Assembly: GCF_002994635.1 (NCBI RefSeq)
Contig: NZ_PVNL01000135.1
Location: 540,107 to 604,106 of the forward strand
DNA from: Enhygromyxa salina
Lineage (GTDB): Bacteria; Myxococcota_A; Polyangia; Nannocystales; Nannocystaceae
Length of the DNA stretch: 64,000 nucleotides
Reading direction: 5' to 3'
Shown here piece by piece: positions 51,407-61,000 of this stretch. The position numbers were made by a program, and so were the translations under genes. Within the stretch, counting starts at the first letter, position 1. Each line of letters opens with the position of its first letter. Under the pieces are notes generated by a model. It was not told where the DNA came from. It made no database searches and saw only the letters and a list, made by a program, of their open reading frames with translations.

Positions 51407-52273
51407 GTGCCACTGTACTTTTTCGACACACATGCCCACATACAGCGCTCGCGCAGCGGACGCTGCCCAGATGTCGCCAACTTGTTGCTGAGGGCCCGAG
51501 AAACCGGTGTACGCGCAGTTTTGGCGCCCGCGGTCGATCGCGCGGACTGGGACACACTGGCGAAAATGACCCCCCCTCGAGGGCTCCGGCTCTACGTGGC
51601 ATGGGGTCTGCATCCGTATTTTGTGTGTGAAATCACGCCCCGTGAGTCCACTACCATAGTTGAGGAATTATATGAACGCGTTTTTTCCGCAAGCTCGGAT
51701 CTGCGCGCCAAGCTCCGGGCGGTGGGCGAGTGTGGCCTCGACTTCGCCCGCGCTCGAACCCCTGACACCCGCGCGCACCAAGTCCGGGTGTTTCGCGCCC
51801 AGGTCGAGCTCTCGCGCACGACCGGGCTGCCGATGTCGATTCACTGCGTGAAGGCTCAGGGGCCCATGCTCGAAGTGCTGCGTGAGCGACCGACCCCGCC
51901 GTCGGTGATGCACGCGTTCTCCGGCAGCGCGCAGACGGCCTGTCGGTTGGTCGAGGCGGGCCACTACATCTCGTTCGCCGCCAATGTGTGTGTGGAGAAC
52001 GCTCGCAAGGTCGTCGAGGCCGCGCGCGCCGTGCCTGACGATCGCCTGCTGCTCGAGACCGACTCGCCGGATCAAACGCCGCCGGGTCGCCGGCCCGCCG
52101 CCAACGAGCCGGCGTTCATCATTGATGTCGCGCGGCGGCTGGCCGAGCTGCGCGGCGTCGACGTGGCCGAGATCGCGACGCTGACCCGCGACAACGGGCG
52201 CCGCGTGTTTGGCATCGACGAGCCGTTCGCCCTGCACGAATTCGACGGCGAAGATCCCGAGCGGTCGCCGTGA
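51407..52273 (+). CDS. TatD-family metal-dependent hydrolase
   Basis: The GTG at 51407 gives 288 residues. The metal ligands are visible in YFFDTHAHIQ, the AWGLHPYF block, AVGECGLDF, MSIHCVKA, MHAFSGSAQ and LLETDSPDQTP, the full TatD series. Known members are DNases, D-aminoacyl-tRNA deacylases or RNases. The stop is 43 bases before the LRR lipoprotein gene, which points to an operon. Confidence 0.93.
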   Translation: MPLYFFDTHAHIQRSRSGRCPDVANLLLRARETGVRAVLAPAVDRADWDTLAKMTPPRGLRLYVAWGLHPYFVCEITPRESTTIVEELYERVFSASSDLRAKLRAVGECGLDFARARTPDTRAHQVRVFRAQVELSRTTGLPMSIHCVKAQGPMLEVLRERPTPPSVMHAFSGSAQTACRLVEAGHYISFAANVCVENARKVVEAARAVPDDRLLLETDSPDQTPPGRRPAANEPAFIIDVARRLAELRGVDVAEIATLTRDNGRRVFGIDEPFALHEFDGEDPERSP

Positions 52274-52315
52274 TCATCCGTGCTCACCGGGCGACGAACG
52301 AGTAGAAACGAGCCC

Positions 52316-54001
52316 GTGCGTCTCTCCCGACCGCGAGCCTGGCTCGCGCTGATCTTCGTGCTCGCGGCGCTCGCGTCGATCAGCGGGTGTCGGTGCGGGA
52401 GCGAGCAACCCAGCGAAGCCGCGGCCGCCGTCCCCGAGCGCAGCCCGCCGATCACCGTCGACACCCACGCGCGCACCCAGACGCTGCGCAGGCTGGTCAT
52501 CGCCGACGCCTCCCAGCTCGCCGACGCGGACCTCTCGACCATCGAATTTCTGGATCTCGCGATGAGCGAGCGCGACTCACAGGAGCGCCCGCTCGAGCTC
52601 CCGGTCCCCAGCGAGACCGGCGAGACCGGCGAGTCCGACGAGTCCGGCGAGACCGGCGAGGCCACCCTGGCCCCGGTGCCCGCGCTGTCGAGCCCCCGCT
52701 GCGAGGGCCTCGATCTGCACGTGCTCGCCGAGCGAGCGCCCCAGCTGGTCGCGCTGCGGATCAGCGGGTGTCAGGCGGCGGTTCACGCCGGTCTGTCGGC
52801 GTTCGGCGAGCGCCTCCGCGAGCTCGAGCTCGTCGACCTCGAGCTCGACGCGGTGACCGTCGCCCGGCTCTCGCAGCTGCACGGCCTCGAGGCGCTGACC
52901 TTGACGCGCGTTCACGCCGAGCCCGACGCGCTCAAGCCACTCAGCCGCAAGATCTCGCCGCGCTCCCTGACCCTGCGCGAGCTCGCCGACGACAGCCCGG
53001 TCTCGGAGCTGTTTCGGATCCTCACCGACATCCGCGAGATCCGTCTGGTCGGCCCATGGGTGGCCCACAACACGATGATCCGGGTCGGCAAGGCCAGCAA
53101 GCTCGAGCGCCTCGCGGTCATCGACAGCGAAGTCGGCAATTTTTCGCTGCACCAGATCAAGACCCTGGACCACCTGCATCAGCTCGAGTGGTCCGGCCCG
53201 GGGTTCAACAACGGCTCGCCGATCGTCCTGCGCGAGCTCCCGCTCGACGAGCTGATCTGCAACTGCCCGCGGCTCGGCGACAAGGGCCTGCGCCAGCTGC
53301 AGCTGCTGACCGGGCTGCGGACCCTGGTGCTCGAGCGCTCGGACATCAGCTCGGCCGGGCTGATCGAGCTGGCCGGGCTCAACGCCCTCAGCGATCTCAC
53401 GATCCGATATCGGGACATCGACGCCGCCGGCTTCGAGGCCCTCGCGACCTTGCCGCTCGAGCGACTGGTGCTCGGTCCGGGCACGCTCGCGGATCCCGAG
53501 GCTACAGGGCTCGGCGGGCTCACGGGGCTGCGCTACCTCGACATGGAGCTCGCTGGGTTCGGCGACGCGGCGGCGCCCCAGCTAGCGACCCTCGTCGCGC
53601 TCGAGTGGCTCGGGCTCGGCGGCTCGGCGATCTCGGACGAGGGCCTGGTCCACCTCGCGCCGCTGACCCGGCTGCGCTACCTCGAGCTGCATCACACCCG
53701 GGTCACCAAGCACGGCCTGTTCAATCTGCAGGGCATGCAGGCGCTCGAGGTGCTCGAGCTCGACCACACCGACGTGGTCGACGAGGGCGTCGCGCACCTG
53801 GCCAAGCTCGGAGCGCTGCGAGAGCTCCGCCTCGATCACACGCTGATCACCGACGCCGCGATCCCCTACTTGCTCGAGCTCGACCAGCTCCAACGCCTGA
53901 ACCTGGCCGAGACCGTGATCACGGCCCAGGGCGCCGCGAAGCTCGATCAGCTCCCAAACCTGGACGCGGTCAACCTCGCGGGAACCCGCGCTTTGCCGTA
54001 A
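52316..54001 (+). CDS. Leucine-rich-repeat lipoprotein
   Basis: The GTG at 52316 gives 561 residues with a signal and lipobox SISGC. A Glu/Thr/Gly/Ser linker (GETGESDESGETGE) lies near residue 103. From about 130 to the end there are around 15 leucine-rich repeats of about 23-24 residues, such as LRELELVDLELDA, LRTLVLERSDISSAGL, LRYLELHHTRVTKHGL and LRELRLDHTLITDAAI, of the GALA/cysteine-containing ribonuclease inhibitor-like class. The protein is likely a surface binding scaffold. Its end runs into the tandem repeat region. Confidence 0.85.
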   Translation: MRLSRPRAWLALIFVLAALASISGCRCGSEQPSEAAAAVPERSPPITVDTHARTQTLRRLVIADASQLADADLSTIEFLDLAMSERDSQERPLELPVPSETGETGESDESGETGEATLAPVPALSSPRCEGLDLHVLAERAPQLVALRISGCQAAVHAGLSAFGERLRELELVDLELDAVTVARLSQLHGLEALTLTRVHAEPDALKPLSRKISPRSLTLRELADDSPVSELFRILTDIREIRLVGPWVAHNTMIRVGKASKLERLAVIDSEVGNFSLHQIKTLDHLHQLEWSGPGFNNGSPIVLRELPLDELICNCPRLGDKGLRQLQLLTGLRTLVLERSDISSAGLIELAGLNALSDLTIRYRDIDAAGFEALATLPLERLVLGPGTLADPEATGLGGLTGLRYLDMELAGFGDAAAPQLATLVALEWLGLGGSAISDEGLVHLAPLTRLRYLELHHTRVTKHGLFNLQGMQALEVLELDHTDVVDEGVAHLAKLGALRELRLDHTLITDAAIPYLLELDQLQRLNLAETVITAQGAAKLDQLPNLDAVNLAGTRALP

Positions 54002-54002
54002 A

Positions 54003-54245
54003 TACCCCAATCGACCGGACGCGTACCGTGCTCGGCTTCGCCTCCGCGCGCTACGCCACCTTCGCTTCGCTCAGGCTCGAGGTCCCGACGACTGGGGAAC
54101 GCTCTCTCATACCCCAATCGCCCGGACGCGTACCGTGCTCGGCTTCGCCTCCGCGCGCTACGCCACCTTCGCTTCGCTCAGGCTCGAGGTCCGGACGACT
54201 GGGGAACGCTCCGCTTTCTCTCATACCCCGATCGCCCGGCCGGGT
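54003..54245. repeat. Intergenic tandem repeat (about 106-114 bp, two full copies and a partial third)
   Basis: Copies start at 54003, 54109 and 54223, each with ATACCCC followed by a common core. The first two are nearly identical over about 100 bases; the second has an eight-base insertion near its end (CCGCTTTC context). The third is cut short after about 23 bases. The frame through the repeats is open on the plus strand but is unlike a gene. Such repeats may be a genome-wide intergenic family; that needs comparison with the rest of the genome. The whole 54002-54252 gap holds nothing else. Confidence 0.85.
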
Positions 54246-54252
54246 GATTCAC

Positions 54253-55026
54253 CTACCGCTCTAGGTGCCAGCGGTTGTCGGGGCCTGGGGTCAGGCGTCG
54301 GCGGGCGCCGTCGAGCCAGGCGACGCCCGCGACGACGGCGGTGATCAGCGAGCGACCGCGGGCCAGCTCGCAGGCGATCGCGCTGGCGAGGGCGCAGCCG
54401 GTCCCGCGCGGATCGGGTCCGCTCACGCGTGGGCGCTCGAGCACGAACTGGGCCGCGCCCGCTTGCTGCAGGCGATCGCGGATCCGGTCGGGCCGATCCT
54501 CGACCGCCTCGCCCTTGAACAAGGTCGCGGTGGTGCTCGGCAGCGGGCCGTGCTCGAGCAGCTGACGGGCCTCGGACTGGTTGGGGGTCAGCAGGTCGAC
54601 GCGGGCCGCGAGCTCGAACAACGCGCGACTCGAGGGACCGAGGCGGCCGCCGTCGCTGGCGGCGATCACAGGATCACACACGACCAGCGGGCGAGGCTCG
54701 CGGGCGCGTAGGCTGGCGAGGAAGGCCAGGATCTGCTCGACGCGATCCGCGGGGATCATGCCGAGCTTGACCGCGCGCAGCTGCGGGTAGCTGGCGGCGT
54801 CGGCCAGCTCGCGCGCGAGGGTGTCGGCGTCAGCGCTCGCGCTGCTGGCTGGCGCGCCGTGGCCTTGTCGAGTCACGGCCGTGCAGACCGCGAGCACCTC
54901 GAGCTCGGGCGCCCGCTGGGCGATCGTCCACTCGTCTCGCAGCAGGCCGGCGCCGCCGGTCGGATCCATGCCGCCGATGATCGCGAGCCCCACGCGCGCG
55001 CCCCCAGCTCGCGGCCGCGAGCTCAC
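54253..55026 (-). CDS. thiD: Hydroxymethylpyrimidine/phosphomethylpyrimidine kinase
   Basis: The GTG at 55026 overlaps the upstream stop as GTGA and gives 257 residues. The ribokinase-like ThiD pattern is clear: GLAIIGGMDPTGGAGLLRD, LLTPNQSEARQLL, TLFKGEAVEDRPD, and the anion-hole motif DPRGTGCALASAIACELA with the catalytic Asp region. The enzyme phosphorylates HMP in thiamine synthesis. No other thi genes or TPP riboswitch are visible nearby. It is coupled to a HEAT-cyclophilin lipoprotein, an unexpected partner. Confidence 0.9.
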   Translation of the reverse strand: MSSRPRAGGARVGLAIIGGMDPTGGAGLLRDEWTIAQRAPELEVLAVCTAVTRQGHGAPASSASADADTLARELADAASYPQLRAVKLGMIPADRVEQILAFLASLRAREPRPLVVCDPVIAASDGGRLGPSSRALFELAARVDLLTPNQSEARQLLEHGPLPSTTATLFKGEAVEDRPDRIRDRLQQAGAAQFVLERPRVSGPDPRGTGCALASAIACELARGRSLITAVVAGVAWLDGARRRLTPGPDNRWHLER

Positions 55027-57524
55027 TGACCTTCGCTCCGATCGGCGCTCGCGTACAGGACCCGCACCGACTCGATGTGATCCCCAGGCAACAGCGAGTC
55101 CACGACCTCGAGCCCCTCGGAGATCTGACCGACCACGGTGTAGCGCGCGTCGAGGTGCGGCTGCGCGGTCTGGGTCACGAAAAATTGCGAGCCGCCCGTG
55201 TCCTTGCCGGCCAACGCGATGCCCACGGTCCCCCGCTCGTAGCGAAGGTTCGACCACTCGCAGGGGACCACGTAGCCGGGCCCGCCGTAGCCGTCCCCGC
55301 GTGGATCCCCGCCCTGCACGACGAAGCCGGGCACGACCCGATGAAACCCAAGCCCGTCGTAGAAGCCCGCGTCGGCCAGCGCGACCAGGTTGGACTGGTT
55401 GATCGGCGCCTCGACGCCCGTGAACGCGATCGTGAAGCTGCCCGCGCTGGTCACCACCCGCAGACCCACGGGCGCCCCGGCGAGATAGGCGAGCACGTCG
55501 CTGGCCACGCGCTCGCCGAACGCCGACAGCCGAGTCGGCGCCGCGCTGCGCTCGGCCAGATCAAACTCGAGCAGCAGCTGCTCGTGCCCCAGCAGCGCCT
55601 CTCGTGCCTGGCGACGAACGGCGACGTGAGGGTCTGCGGCCAGCGGGAGGATCGTCCGCGCCAGCCATGGACTGGTCGGCGCCGGGCCGGGCGCGCTGGC
55701 GGCAGCGGGGTTGGGATCGATGCTCGCCACCGCGTTGCGAGCCAGAGCCCCGAGCGCCTCGATCCCGGCGAGGCGGGCCTCGAGCTCGGCGGGCTTCGAG
55801 CGCTGGACGACGAGCTCCTCGAGCAGGGTCACGACCTCGAGATCACGCTTGCTCGCGTCGACCGAGCGGACCGCGATCGCCGTGGCCGCGGCCGCCAGGA
55901 CGCCCGGATCGGGGCTGAGCAGGGCCACGCGCAGCGCCGGGAGGACGCTGGGATCGTCGATCTCGGCCAGCGCGTGCAGGGCCGGGGTCGCGCGGGCCGG
56001 GTCGCTGGCCCGGGCCAGCTCGAGCAGGCGGGCGATCCGGGCTTGGCGTCCCGGATCATGCGGCGCGTCGTCGACCCGATCGGCGATCACGGCCTCGTCG
56101 TCGATCTCGGCGGTGCCCAAATTATTGCTGGTCCCGGGCGCGTCGGCTCGAGTCGCGCGCAGCAGCGCCTCGACCTCGAGGTTGACCAGCAAGCTGATCG
56201 GGAGCTCGACCGCTGGGGCGCCGTCCAGCTCGTGGCAGCGCGTGAGCGCGTCGATCCGTCCGCTGCGGATCGCTTGCAGCAACCGCAGCTCGCACAGCGC
56301 CAGCGCCGAGGCCTTGCGCAGCCGGGGATCCTCGCTGCGCCGACCGATCACGAGTTGATCGGCGAGCTCGACCAGCGCCGGGTCAAACTCGGACGCGGCC
56401 GCGGCCACGCCCCCGCGCATCGCCTGGAGGCCGACGATCAGGACGTGCTGCCGCGGCCCCGAGAACGACTCGATCGGCAGCGCGGCCAGTCGCTCGCGCA
56501 GCGAGGCGGCGCCGCGGGGATCTCCACCGAGCGCGCGGGCGGCCTCGACCTCGACCTCCCACGACGGCGCGTCGGTCCGCGCCAGGATCCCCGCCGGGAT
56601 CGACTCGGGCAGCTCGCCGAGCGCCGCGAACGACCGCCAGGCCAGCATCGCGTGAGTCGGGCTGGCCGGGCGCTCGACGTGCGGGGTCAGGCGCTCGACC
56701 AACAGCTCGCGCGACTCCACCAGCAGCTCGCCGGACGATCGCGCGCAGCGGCTCAGGGCATAGAGGGCGGCCTCGGAGACCGCCGGATCCACGCCGGACC
56801 GCAGCTGCAGTCCGGCGCTCATGGCCTTGCCCGTGGTCTGCTCGAGGCTGAGCCCGCGGGCGCACACGATCCCCAGCGTCTGCATCGCGGCCGACCAGCG
56901 CGCGACGACCTCGGGCCCGTGATCCGGGCCCGGCACCTCGGCGAGGTCGACCCCCAGACGAGTGATCGATCGGGCGCCGCCGATCCGTGCGATCGCCAGC
57001 AGCAGCGCGCGCTGGTGGCTGAGCGCGCCTGGATCCGTGACCGCGTAGCGGGTCCACAGGGCGTCCTCGAGCAGCCCCCACGGGCCTCCCGCGAGGGGCT
57101 CGGGCGCGCCGCCGGGGTCGTGGCGCGGGACCTCCAGCAGCGCCGCCGCCGCGAGCGCGAGGCTGTCGCCGCGATCCAGCTCGACCAGCAGGCGCTCGCG
57201 GGCCTCCTCGCCGCCGATCCGCGCCAGCGACCACAGGCCGCGCTCTCGCTGCTGGGCTCCTGCGCCGTCCTCGGCGTGGCTGGGGCCGAGCAACCCAGTC
57301 AGCTGCGGCGCCATCGGCGAACGCGCCAGCTCGGGGCCGAGCACCGCGTCGGTCGCGAGCGAGGGCACGCGAGCGCCCCAGCTGGGCAGGCCCGGGCCCT
57401 CGTCGATCATGGCGGGAGCCTCGCCCGGCGCCTGTTGCTGCTGGGCCGACGACACTCCCGAGCTGGTCGAGCCCTGGCAACCCGAGCCCCACACCAGCGC
57501 CAACCCGAGGGCTGTGGCGAACAT
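55023..57524 (-). CDS. HEAT-repeat lipoprotein with C-terminal cyclophilin-type peptidyl-prolyl isomerase
   Basis: The ATG at 57524 gives 833 residues with a signal and lipobox GSGC. About 600 residues of HEAT-like alpha repeats follow (segments such as AAALLEVPRHDP and AATAIAVRSVDASKRDLEVV). The last 150 residues are a cyclophilin domain: GSFTIAFTGVEAPINQSNLV, GFYDGLGFHRVVPGFVVQGG with the catalytic Arg, GTVGIALAGKDTGGSQFFVT and RYTVVGQISEGLEVVDSL. Isomerase activity on exported proteins is probable. The stop overlaps thiD. Confidence 0.9.
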   Translation of the reverse strand: MFATALGLALVWGSGCQGSTSSGVSSAQQQQAPGEAPAMIDEGPGLPSWGARVPSLATDAVLGPELARSPMAPQLTGLLGPSHAEDGAGAQQRERGLWSLARIGGEEARERLLVELDRGDSLALAAAALLEVPRHDPGGAPEPLAGGPWGLLEDALWTRYAVTDPGALSHQRALLLAIARIGGARSITRLGVDLAEVPGPDHGPEVVARWSAAMQTLGIVCARGLSLEQTTGKAMSAGLQLRSGVDPAVSEAALYALSRCARSSGELLVESRELLVERLTPHVERPASPTHAMLAWRSFAALGELPESIPAGILARTDAPSWEVEVEAARALGGDPRGAASLRERLAALPIESFSGPRQHVLIVGLQAMRGGVAAAASEFDPALVELADQLVIGRRSEDPRLRKASALALCELRLLQAIRSGRIDALTRCHELDGAPAVELPISLLVNLEVEALLRATRADAPGTSNNLGTAEIDDEAVIADRVDDAPHDPGRQARIARLLELARASDPARATPALHALAEIDDPSVLPALRVALLSPDPGVLAAAATAIAVRSVDASKRDLEVVTLLEELVVQRSKPAELEARLAGIEALGALARNAVASIDPNPAAASAPGPAPTSPWLARTILPLAADPHVAVRRQAREALLGHEQLLLEFDLAERSAAPTRLSAFGERVASDVLAYLAGAPVGLRVVTSAGSFTIAFTGVEAPINQSNLVALADAGFYDGLGFHRVVPGFVVQGGDPRGDGYGGPGYVVPCEWSNLRYERGTVGIALAGKDTGGSQFFVTQTAQPHLDARYTVVGQISEGLEVVDSLLPGDHIESVRVLYASADRSEGQ

Positions 57525-57596
57525 CGACAGTTGGTCCGGGCGCCGCAAGGTGTTCCGACAGTAGCGCAGGCCCCGACGCCCGGTACACTGCCCCGC

Positions 57597-57809
57597 ATGT
57601 CCAAACAGTTCACCGGGACCGTGCGCCACAACGACCTCGAAGGCGGCTTCCTCGAGCTCGTTACTGACAAGGGTGACGTCTATCGGCTCAGCGGCGCCCA
57701 GCCGCAGGTTGGCCAGCGGGTGCGGGTCACCGGCCGCGTCGAACGCGGGGGTTTTGGGATCCACATGAGCGGTCCAGCGCTCGAGGTCGAGTCGATCGAG
57801 ACTCTGTGA
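57597..57809 (+). CDS. Small DUF5818-like protein
   Basis: The 70-residue protein (MSKQFTGTVRHNDLEGGFLE) is mostly beta strands with GDVYRLSGAQPQVGQRVRVTG, an OB- or SH3-like pattern. It resembles DUF5818 proteins, which are small and of unknown function. It is divergent from the HEAT-cyclophilin gene by 72 bases. Confidence 0.75.
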   Translation: MSKQFTGTVRHNDLEGGFLELVTDKGDVYRLSGAQPQVGQRVRVTGRVERGGFGIHMSGPALEVESIETL

Positions 57810-57885
57810 GAGAAATCGGCCCCAGGGTGTTGACGCCCGGCGTGGCTCAGATTAGCTTCCTGCCCCCTCCATGAGGGCAGTCCGC

Positions 57886-57967
57886 GCGAGGGTGGCGGAA
57901 TTGGTAGACGCGCACGGTTCAGGTCCGTGTGGCTTCGGCCGTGGGGGTTCAAGTCCCTTTCCTCGCA
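57886..57967 (+). tRNA. tRNA-Leu (CAG)
   Basis: The 82-base gene folds as a class II tRNA. The acceptor stem GCGAGGG pairs with the 3' TCCTCGC, the D arm is GGCGGAATTGGTAGACGCG, the anticodon stem CACGG/CCGTG holds CAG at 57920-57922, a short variable arm TGGCTTCGGCC follows, and the T arm has GGTTCAAGTCC. CCA is not encoded. It has its own terminator just downstream. Confidence 0.93.
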
Positions 57968-57976
57968 ACCTGACAG

Positions 57977-58008
57977 ACCCGAGTCCCACGACTCGGGTTT
58001 GTTTTTTT
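57977..58008 (+). terminator. Rho-independent terminator after tRNA-Leu
   Basis: CCCGAGTC and GACTCGGG form a perfect eight-pair stem with a CCAC loop, followed by TTTGTTTTTTT. It lies 10 bases after the tRNA. Confidence 0.9.
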
Positions 58009-58034
58009 AAAGCGCTCAGGAAGCGCTCAGGGCT

Positions 58035-61000
58035 TCAGTCTTCCCACTCGTCGTCGTCGACGGCTTCAACGGTGAGTCGGGCCCGGTTGGGTGCGCGCTC
58101 GGGCGGCTTTTGGCTCGGGGCTGCGGCGCGCGCCCTCGACGACGACCGCGCGCGCGTGCGGGCGGTCGGGGCGTCCGGCTCGACAGCCTGGGCCCGTCGC
58201 TTGTGCCTCCGGTCGCCGTCGTCTTCGTCGTCGTCGGTCAGGCTGGCCAGCGCGTGATCTAACTCTTGGGCGGTCGGACGCTGCTGACCAGCCGTCCCCG
58301 AGCCGGCTCGGCGCGCGGGGGACTTGCCCGACAGCACGCTGGCCGGCTTGCCGGACTTGCCGGACGTGTTGGGCATGCCGGGCGGCTCGTCGTCGATCTT
58401 GCCGAGGTCGAGCAGATCCTCGCCGTCGAAGTTTGCGAACGGATCGTCCTCGCTCGCGGCGCTGGCCGGAAACCCCTCGGCGCCGATCCCCGCGCGAGCC
58501 AGCTTGGCCCGCTCGCTGGCCAACATGCGCTCCTGCTCGAGCGCGCGGGCTTGCTCGGCGGCCAGCAAGTTGCGGGTGACCTCGAGCTCGTCGAGCAGCG
58601 AGTCGACGGTCTCCTTGTGCTTCTCGAGCTGGGCCAAGCTGGCGGCGAACCGGGCGGCGTTGCGATCCGAGGCGTCCGTCATCTCCCAGATCTTTTGCTC
58701 GGCCGAGTCGAGCGACGCGAGCATGTACTCCTGCTCCGCGGTCCGGACCTGAACCTCGAGCCGCAGCCGACGCACACGATCACCGTCGACGCCCGGTCCC
58801 GCGGCCGCGGCCGCCCCGTCGGCGCGCGCGGTGGTCAGCTCGCGAGCGTGGTCGCGGGTCCGGGCAGCCAGCTCCGAGCGCAGCCGCCCGAGCTCGCGCC
58901 GAGCCGCGTCGGGCCAGGTCGCGAGCTCGTCGGCGCTCGGACCGTCGGCCTCGCCCCGCTCGATCTGTTCGATTTGATCCGCGGCCTCGGTCGCGGCCTC
59001 GAGCTCGCGCCGCAGCTGCGAGAGCTCGAGCGAGTGCGAGTCCTGACCGGTCGACAGCCGATCATTCTCGAGCTCGCGCTCGCGCAGCTGCCGACGCAGG
59101 CTGTCACGGATCGCCGCCGCCTCCTCGAGCTGACGCTGCAGCTCGGCCTTCTCGCCCTCGCGCTGCTTGGTCAGCTCGCGCGACTCTTCGAGCTGGGTCT
59201 GCAGATCCTGGACGGTCCCGCCGAGCTGCTGGATCTCGACCAGCTTGACGTCGAGCTCGCCCTGGACCATGGCCGCGCTCGCGCGCTCTTGCTCGAGCTC
59301 GGCCTGAAGCTTGGTGACGCGCTCGCTGGCCTGGTCGAGCGCCTGCTTGGTCTGCCTGGACTCCGCGCTGGCGCGCTCGTCCCGGGCCTCGACGGCGGCG
59401 AGCTGCTCGGTGAGGTTGGCGAGCTTGTCGTTGCGGGCCCGCAGCTGAGTCCGGAGCTCGTCGACGTCGGCCGACTGACCCGCGAGCGCCGTGGTCTCTT
59501 GCTGCAGGCGGGCGAGCTGCTCGTCGCGCGCACGCAGCAGCGCCGCGAGCTCGGCCTTGCCGACCTCGAGCTGCCGCAGCTCGCGACCGAGCTCCTCGAC
59601 CTCGCGCGTGCGCTTTTGCTCCTCGGCCCGCGATCGCTCGACCTGCTCGCGCAGCCGCTCGACCTCACCGCTGACCCGGACGCCCTCGAGCCGCTCCTTT
59701 TGCAGGGCCTCGCGGGTCTCCCACAGCCGACTCTCGAGCTCCTCGAACTGCCGGTTGCGCTGGCTGAGCTCGTCGCGGATCCGATCCCGGTCGACGGCAA
59801 CGTCGGCGAGCATGCGGCCCTGCTCGGCCCCTTGCGCGGCGGTCGCGGTCAGCTCTTCGGCCCGCGTGCGGGTCTGGGCCAGAGCCTTGTCGGCCTCCGC
59901 GAGGCGGCGGCGCGCGGCCTCGAACTCGCCCGCGAGCCGAGACGCCTCCTCGATCTTGGCCGCCAGCGCCAGGTCTTGCTCCTTGGCTCGGCGACCGGCG
60001 ACCTCGAGCTCGGCCTCCATCCGCTGGGCGAGCTTGCGCGCGCCCTCGCGCTCGGCCACGTACACCTCGTTTTGGCGGCGCAGCTCCTCGCGCTCGGCGT
60101 CGAGTGACTCGAGCCGCTCACGCTGGCGCTGCGCCTCGAACCGAACCTGCTCGAGGGCTTGCCGCTCGCTGTCGAGCTGGGTGGTCAGGCGCTCGACCGC
60201 CTTGTCCTGCTCGCCGCCCGTCCGGCTGAGGATCTGCAAGTCCGTCGCCTGGCTGCGCAGCCGCTCGTCCGCCGCGCGCAGGCTGTCCTCGGCCTCGCGG
60301 GCCCGCGCTCGCACGGCGTCGAGCTCACGGCGCAGCTCGGCCTGAGTGTTGGCGACGTTGGCCCCGACCGTGCTCTGCTCGCTGCGCGCGGCGTCGAGGT
60401 TCGAGAGCAGATCGCTGCGCTCGTCCTCGAGCCGGGCGATCTGCAGGCCCTGCTCTTGCTCGCGGGCCCGGAAGATACTCAGCTGGGTCTCGGCCTCGGT
60501 CAGGCCGTCGCGCAGGCGATCGATCTCGGCCGCCTCGACCTCGCTGGTGCGCGCGCGCAGGGCCTCGAGCTGAGACTCGAGCTCGCGGACCCGACCGTGG
60601 GCCGCGGCGACCTTGGCCGCGCGCAGGCTCAGCTCCTCGCGCAGCCGGTCGAGCTCGTCGCGGAGCTCCTCGATCTCGGCCCCGTCGCGCGACGCCCGGG
60701 GATCGGGGCCGCCGAACACTTCGTCGCGCGGCAGCGGGATCAGCAGGCACTCGCGCGACAGGCCGGCCGGGGTGCGGCTCTTGCTGGCGATCGCCAGGAA
60801 GTGGGAGGCCTCCGGAGCCTCGACCAGCAGATCTTCGCGCAACGCCAGCTGCGGCTCCTGGGGATCCCGTTCGTGCCGTTCATCCCGTTCGTCGAGAATC
60901 GGCGCGACCGAGAAGCCCTGCCAGGGCATCTGCGCCAGCATGTCGACCCGGGCGAACACGGCGTTGATCTGATCTTCGAGGGCCCAAAAATCGACCTGCG

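Noticed and set aside
54003..54222. Possible gene in the repeat (VLGFASARYATFASLRLEV and similar)
   Set aside because: The frame persists only because the unit length is near a multiple of three; it repeats with the DNA and has no start with a ribosome site.
54253..55026. TPP riboswitch before thiD
   Set aside because: thiD starts within the stop of another gene, so there is no leader, and no conserved THI-box pattern was seen.
55077..57809. 910-codon plus-strand frame
   Set aside because: It is opposite the HEAT-cyclophilin gene; Arg/Gln/Gly-rich shadow. The end alone overlaps the small DUF5818-like gene, which starts at 57597.
58266..60107. 613-codon plus-strand frame
   Set aside because: It is opposite the coiled-coil gene; its leucine-rich look is the complement of the heptads.
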